Assembly (NCBI GenBank): GCA_036346255.1
Contig: CM070620.1
Coordinates: 16,542,671-16,606,670 of the forward strand
DNA: 64,000 bases
DNA from: Ampelocalamus luodianensis
Lineage: Eukaryota > Streptophyta > Magnoliopsida > Poales > Poaceae
Reading direction: 5' to 3'
Part shown: in pieces, positions 58,447-64,000 of the stretch
Position numbering within the stretch: the first letter of the stretch is position 1
Layout: every line of letters begins with the position of its first letter
Notes under the pieces: generated by a model
The model's input: only the letters and a program-made list of their open reading frames with translations
The model's database searches: none
What the model was told of the DNA's origin: nothing
Translations under genes and position numbers: made by a program

Positions 58447-61258
58447 AAATAAACTCTTCAAATGGCCAATCAACATGCCCACAGGCAATCGAGTGGAGAA
58501 CGCATACTAATCCGCAAAACCTTCATGGTCTTCCTGGTAGAACTCGGAATTCCCTGGTTCTTCTGTGGAGATTAAACAACATAGGGCGCAAAGCCATGAG
58601 TACTTTGAATGTACTCAGCAAGCCGTGGGGAAATGTATGCAAATAGTATTCATGAGGGCTTGAACAAAGAATAGTTGTATGGCTCTTTGCGAAAAACAAC
58701 ATTTACGACAAATACAATAATAGATTGAAATGTTGAATTGAAAACCATAACAATAATTAAACAATTGTTTTGAACGACTAGTGAACTTCCCATTCACTCC
58801 CAACCAAACCAACGATAAGTGAATCCCCATTCACCAATCGACACAAACCACCAAGTGAATGACCTATTCACCAAACGAACATTATATTCATCAAGCGAAC
58901 TTCCCATCCACACTCCGACACATTTTTGAAGAAACTATATCTCCTGTGTGAAATCCCCGAGCATGTCCATAACCGCGGACACGGCTATTCGAATAGTTTT
59001 ACACTCTATAGAGGTTGTACAGCTTGACCCACAAGAGATAGATCAACTTATAATGTCCGTTTAACACACTTCCGAGGTGTGCGACTAAGTGATCATCACA
59101 AGACTTTTACAAAGCTCCTTCTTAACCCAGTTCTGTCCGCTAAGGTTTCAACATTGAATGTCTTTCCGACCAGACAGGGCCCCCCCTCTTGCGCCACCAT
59201 GAGAGTGCGTTTCACACGACTCACACTTCACATGACAGAATCGAAATTAAGACATTGCTAATTATTCAGCCAGGCCCGTCCCATCAAGCATGTGGTTGTA
59301 TGGTTAAGACCCAGTTCAATGGCATATAAGATTAAATCCTTGACAAGTTACTTAGGCGAGACTACCACAAACCCACAACATGTTCAATCCACATCCCCAC
59401 TATCCACCAACCACTCGCCCGAGCAAAAACCATTTTGTTCAACTAAAACCCATGACTAACCCCGTCATGGCACACAAATTTTAACAAGAGTGGCTCACCA
59501 CCACGGTTCCATATTTCACTAAGTCAAGATTTAACATTATGACACATGTGATGACAAACCCATAGTAACTAAGCTGAACTAAGCATATGTACGATACCCA
59601 TGTTGGCAATACAAATATGTCCAACTAAAATTACCCATGCTAAGGTGATAAAGGATTCATGGCATTCAAATTATCAAAGGAGGTATAACGACAACAGGTA
59701 ATAACTATACCCAAAGCAATTTATATAAATATAGCATGCAATTGCATAAAACAATATACTTTTGAAATCATAGGTTCAATATGATCAAAGGACCACGACT
59801 TGCCTGGGAATAAATCCTAAGATTGATCCTGATCTTGGTATGCTACTCCTTGCTCAAAGCTTCCCAAAGTATCGACGTCTACTCACAAACAAGTAAATAA
59901 ACCAAGTAAATAAATAACATAGATAAAACAAACTCCAAAAATTAAATAAAAATCTCAGATAAATAGATCTCGAATTTATATGAATTTAGGAATTTGAATG
60001 GACTCAATCGGAGTTCGGATGCAAAAGATATGGGCTTTGGAAGATTGAAATCACATAAAATACTGAAAAACAGATTTATGGATTTACTGGAATTACTTTT
60101 CCAAAGGAAAATGAAATTATGACATAAGCTGACACCAGCAAGTAATTTCAGATGAAAACAAATAAAATAAAATTGAATTTGACACGTGGGGTCCACTGTC
60201 AATGGGTAGGAGTGTGATGGACCAAGTCTGTGGACCTGTGGCTCAGGTTGGGTTGAGATCTACCACATGGCGATGACTTGGCCGTTGACGGGTATGCCAC
60301 ATGGATGACACACAAGCACAAAAGATGAGGTGGCGCTCGGTGGAAGGGTGACATGGCTCAGGGCAAACAAGGAGAAGCAAGCAGGGGTAGCCATGGCCGG
60401 CGATGAAGATGGCAACGTCGACGGCAACCCGCGGCGAGAGAAGTCCGTCCGAGGAGCAAAACGTGACGCCGAGAACTTGATGATGCTCTGGGAGGTGGTT
60501 CTACGGCAAGGGCGGCAATAACTCACTGGCGGCAGCGACTTGGGCGGCGGTGAACTCCACGGGTGTGACGGCTTTGGCGATGAGATGATGCCCGAAGCAA
60601 ACGAAGGCGAGCACCAGGACGGCAAGGTGATAAGGAACACCAGGGACACCTCGGGATGACTAGAAGATGGCCAAAACGACGGCAATGCCGAGATGACCAT
60701 AGTTGGAAGAGGTGATCGGCGGCGGTGCTCCAGCGACAAATAAACAAAGAGAAGGTGGGGGATCGGATGAGAAGGACATTGTGCACGATATGACGCACTC
60801 AAAAGGGCACAAGGCTCACCAGCGGTGTAGATCGGAGAAGAGAGGCGGCGGCCGGTTTGAGGAACAGAAACGAAAACGGCGATTTGATGACTCTTCGGAA
60901 GAGATGGTGGAAGCACGGCATAGCCCACGATGATGCGATCACGACGGCGGTGGTGGCTCGAGATGCGACGCTCGGATGGCGAAGAACTCCAGCAAGAAAG
61001 TCCTCGGCGACCGGCTCGGTCTTGGACAAAATTCGGTGCAACGGAGGGGAGAAAGGAGTCGGGATTTTAGGGTTTTGGTGGAGGAGCGTGATGCCGAAAT
61101 TTTGACGCGATGTTGATATTAGTTGATGTTGATATTAATCATATTAAATTATTTTTGAACTCTGAAAATTCATATTAAGCTTTAACTTTTGCCAAAAAAT
61201 CCAAATGGTTCTTTTTTCTTTTAAAACTTCAAAACAGACCAAATTTTGGGATGTTACA
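58447..61258 (-). repeat. Tekay-like LTR, minus strand, 3' end lost
   Basis: The right end reads TTTTGGGATGTTACA at 61258. Bases 58960-59040 match 48140-48220 (GACACGGCTATTCGAATAG block). The left side ends at the Angela-like LTR start (58446), so the copia element inserted into this LTR and a deletion later removed the distal parts. The 222-codon minus frame (60260-60928) is GC-rich low complexity with no domain; not called a gene. Confidence 0.7.
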
Positions 61259-62319
61259 CAATACACTGATTATGTGTGCAAAAAAAATTATCTTATTAGT
61301 TTATATGGTATTAGAGTACCTTGCCGACGTATACATCGATGCACCATAGGCGATCTACATTGAACTTATTTTCCCTTACGTCGGTTGCCCCACCGAACCG
61401 TGTGTCTTCTATCTCATTTTTCCACCACATTTTTTCTGCTTCAACCTCTAAGAGCAAGATCAATTCTTAATCGATATCTCTCAGCTACTACCCCTTCCAA
61501 TGCAATACTCTACCCTATAGTTATTCTCTATTTCTCTCCAATTATCGCTTAATGATGACCATTGTAACATCTACACGTATATGCGTGCAAATATCGTGGA
61601 TCCCTGTTGGGACACCTGTCGTGCTCTCTCCAGTGGCCCCAAGCATATTCCTTACCGTTGCGCTATCTCTACTCCGAGCTCTTTGCTCCTTTGTTTCGGT
61701 ACGCTCATGCTTCTATTGTAGGATGCATGTATGTATATACACATGCATGATGTTATACATGCTTGATGTCTTCTTCTCTTATGTTGGTCGTTCCTCTTCC
61801 TCGACGTTGTCCAACTCAACGATGTGACTTCCTCATTAACCGTGATAACCTCCCATCTTTACTGATGTCGGTATGTCCGCCTTAGTCGTTGTCTAACGAT
61901 AGGGAGAATCTTCTCGCCATCGCCATTAATGCCATGTCACTCACTAACGATGGCATGTTCTTAGCTACTCGATGATCACATATTGTCGATAGCTCGTCTT
62001 TAATCCAAAGCTTCATCTCTTCTCTGCTATGTCCTCCCATTATTGAGTTTCTTTAGTCATTGACTTCTTTAACAACGCTGATGCTCACCATTCGTCGTCA
62101 TAACACTTGGCTTCTTTGACTCCGGTCTTTCTCTTCAACGGCTCCAACGAGCAGCACGACATTGTCCTTGTCGAACAACTAAGGTGAGCAGCATGGAATT
62201 ATTCTCATCTTTATCGTCGCTGCCTCGACTATTTGCTTTCTTATGAATCAATGTCTTCTTGTAAGACAGATCGATGCTATTGCACTCTTTTGTGGTCTCC
62301 TCCAACACCATTCACAATA

Positions 62320-62832
62320 TCCTCATTATAACATATTTAATTTATTCAAAATTTTAGTTATTAAGAAATTTTACTCTGGAATTTATATGGAAATTAAATT
62401 ACAAATTTTCTTTTATTTGTCGTCCCTAATTTCATTTTTTTATTCAAATTCGTAAACTAATCCTATTGTTAATTTTTATTCAATTTTTGTGTCGAATTAC
62501 AGTTATTTATATATTTACTTTGGAATTCGTATCGAAATCAAAATGCTTATTTTATTTTATTTTTATTCCAAAATCAAATTATTATTTTTGTTGAAATTTG
62601 TATACTAATCCAATTGCTATTTTTGGTTTAATTTTTATTTCAAGTTATATTTATTTAGGATTTTACTTAGGATTCGTATGGATATCAAATTGATGATGTT
62701 TTTATTCCAAATTTTATTTATTTATTTATTTTACTTTGTAATCCATATGGAAATCAAATTGCAGATTTTATTTTATTTTTATCCTTATTTTTACTTATTT
62801 TTTGTTGGAATTGGTATATTAATCCAATTGCT

Positions 62833-62873
<41 letters not shown>

Positions 62874-63130
62874 AATTATGATTATCGTTGATTTTACTTT
62901 GGAATTCATATCAAAACCAGCTTGCTAATTTTATTTTATTTTTATTCTGAATTCTAGTTATTTTTTTGTTGGAATTCGTATACTAATCCAATTACTATTT
63001 TTTTTAAAAAAAAATTCCAAATTATGTTTATGTATTGATTTTACTTAGGGATTCGTATCAAAATTAAATTGTTAATTTAATTTAATTTTTTATTTCAAAT
63101 TTCAGTTATTTTTGTATTTTACTTGTCATA
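62320..63130. repeat. AT-rich minisatellite inside Helitron copy B
   Basis: Degenerate tandem units (about 130-150 bp) with GGAATTCGTATACTAATCC and GGAATTCGTATCGAAATCA landmarks, roughly five to six units, with a (TA)n run at 62839-62871. Same array as 25965-26470 on the other strand. Confidence 0.7.
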
Positions 63131-63310
63131 GACTCTTATTTTTATATTATACTTGACATGAACTCTTTCATTTAATCTAGATTGTTATAATCTGGATCCA
63201 CCATAATCAACGGTGTAGATGTTTCTCTTTTTACACCAATTAATGTGAAAATTTCTAACCCTTGAAGGTTAATGTGGTGGTTTCTTTTTCTACCACTTTA
63301 ATAATATAAT

Positions 63311-63347
63311 AGATAGAAGATAGATAGATAGATGGATAGATAGATAG
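63311..63347. repeat. GATA-type simple repeat at the Helitron 5' end
   Basis: AGATAGAAGATAGATAGATA followed by more GATA units. It makes the exact Helitron start ambiguous by about 30 bp. Confidence 0.8.
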
Positions 63348-63349
63348 GC

Positions 63350-64000
63350 AGCCCTCCTGCCTTCGTTTAAAAAAACGTGATTGCAAGTATTGCCTGTCGT
63401 CCTAATCGGTAGCTAACCATGAACCAGTGATAAATTAGGGAGTCTGAATCATCTAATTCAATACTACAGTGAAGAACGAATCCTCTGCTTTAAATGAATG
63501 GAACAGAAGGAATGTGACTTTCCAACCGTGGCTGCTTCGGTTGATAAGATTCCTGTCACTGCCGACTCAAAATCATAAATTCATAATGTACCTACTGTAC
63601 GTAGCGACCCTTTCCTGGCGACTTGCTCACCTGGTCATCCTTTGCTAATGGTCACCACTCACCAACGTCAGTACAGATATGAAGTCAAGATGTTGGTTGG
63701 CGGCCCATCTTGCATTTTCGTTGGCGCCCGGACTGCACATTTATATGTACCCATGAATATTCTCGACTAAACATCAGAGCAAATCAGTTGTTTCCTTCTC
63801 ATTTTTTAACAACGCAAGAAAATCCAGATAACCCCCTTCTCTCAATCTTTCCTTCTAGCGCGTACGTGCATCAGACCAAATGCGTGAAAATAATCTCAAA
63901 GAAGGAACACATAGAGAATAAAAAAACAATCAACATTCAGAAAACATGTAGAGGGCACAACACATAATTAGCGATGCTTTATATCTGGTTGCGACGATAT
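63350..64000. other. Right flank, nothing recognised
   Basis: An 85-codon plus frame (63710-63967) lacks any known domain. Could be host intergenic sequence. Confidence 0.4.

Larger units (their letters stand above)
54435..63317 (-). mobile_element. Non-autonomous Helitron, copy B, minus strand, interrupted
   Basis: The 5' end (about 63317 read leftward) starts TCTATCTATTATATTATTAA, and nearby are AGAAACCACCACATTAACC and AATTGGTGTAAAAAGAGAAA, phrases I know from grass Helitron 5' ends. The 3' end at 54435 reads CTAGCCGC, loop, GTGGGCCACCATG, TTAG-T: a decayed hairpin plus CTAG-T terminus. The body matches copy A in reverse. It is interrupted between 54703 and 61259 by the Angela-like and Tekay LTR block; 24 bp present in copy A (27513-27536 region) are missing at this junction. 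No Rep/helicase is present, so it is non-autonomous. Confidence 0.65.

Noticed and set aside
60260..60928. 222-codon minus-strand ORF
   Set aside because: Lies in a Tekay LTR, Ser/Pro-rich low complexity, no domain, overlaps equally long frames on the other strand.
63710..63967. 85-codon ORF at the right end
   Set aside because: No domain, AT-rich 3' half, no promoter or partner exon visible.

Overview
The window looks like plant nuclear DNA from a grass (Poaceae). The evidence is nested LTR retrotransposons of typical grass lineages (Tekay/Del, Tat and Reina-like gypsy; SIRE- and Angela-like copia), Tourist-type MITEs with TTA target duplications, grass-style Helitron termini, and one intronless, very GC-rich LRR gene. 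I cannot name the genus. No prokaryotic, organellar, rRNA, tRNA or CRISPR features were seen.

Layout. 1-9462: plus-strand Tekay-like gypsy element (decayed gag-pol plus a 4.9 kb 3' LTR) that ends inside the reverse transcriptase of a minus-strand gypsy element (9463-13124, 434 bp 5' LTR). 13517-20014: complete but decayed copia element with TTTTG target duplication. 20015-23700: the only host-like island, with a Tourist MITE and an intact secreted LRR protein gene on the minus strand (21953-23239). 23700-25950: remnant of a SIRE-like copia element (minus). 25950-27831: 3' part of a non-autonomous Helitron. 28649-28993: second Tourist MITE. About 29805-38778: Tat-lineage gypsy element carrying a spliced antisense gene in its 3' region. 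About 38840-42998: truncated minus-strand Tekay LTR. 42999-43350 and 54350-54434: two halves of a probable LINE tail, split by an old gypsy element (43351-54349) that itself holds a solo Tekay LTR (about 47528-51064). 54435-54703 and 61259-63317: second Helitron copy, inverted relative to the first, interrupted by an Angela-like copia fragment (54704-58446) fused to a Tekay LTR (58447-61258). 63350-64000: nothing recognised.

The only cellular gene I can support is the LRR gene. The rest is a layered record of insertion, solo-LTR formation and deletion. The most interesting items are the four-exon antisense gene in the Tat element, the inverted pair of Helitrons with an internal minisatellite, hairpins and palindromes conserved between Tekay LTR copies, the tandem repeat behind a solo-LTR promoter, and the palindromic repeat cluster in the SIRE-like LTR. 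All boundaries come from reading by eye; those marked approximate could move by tens of bases.
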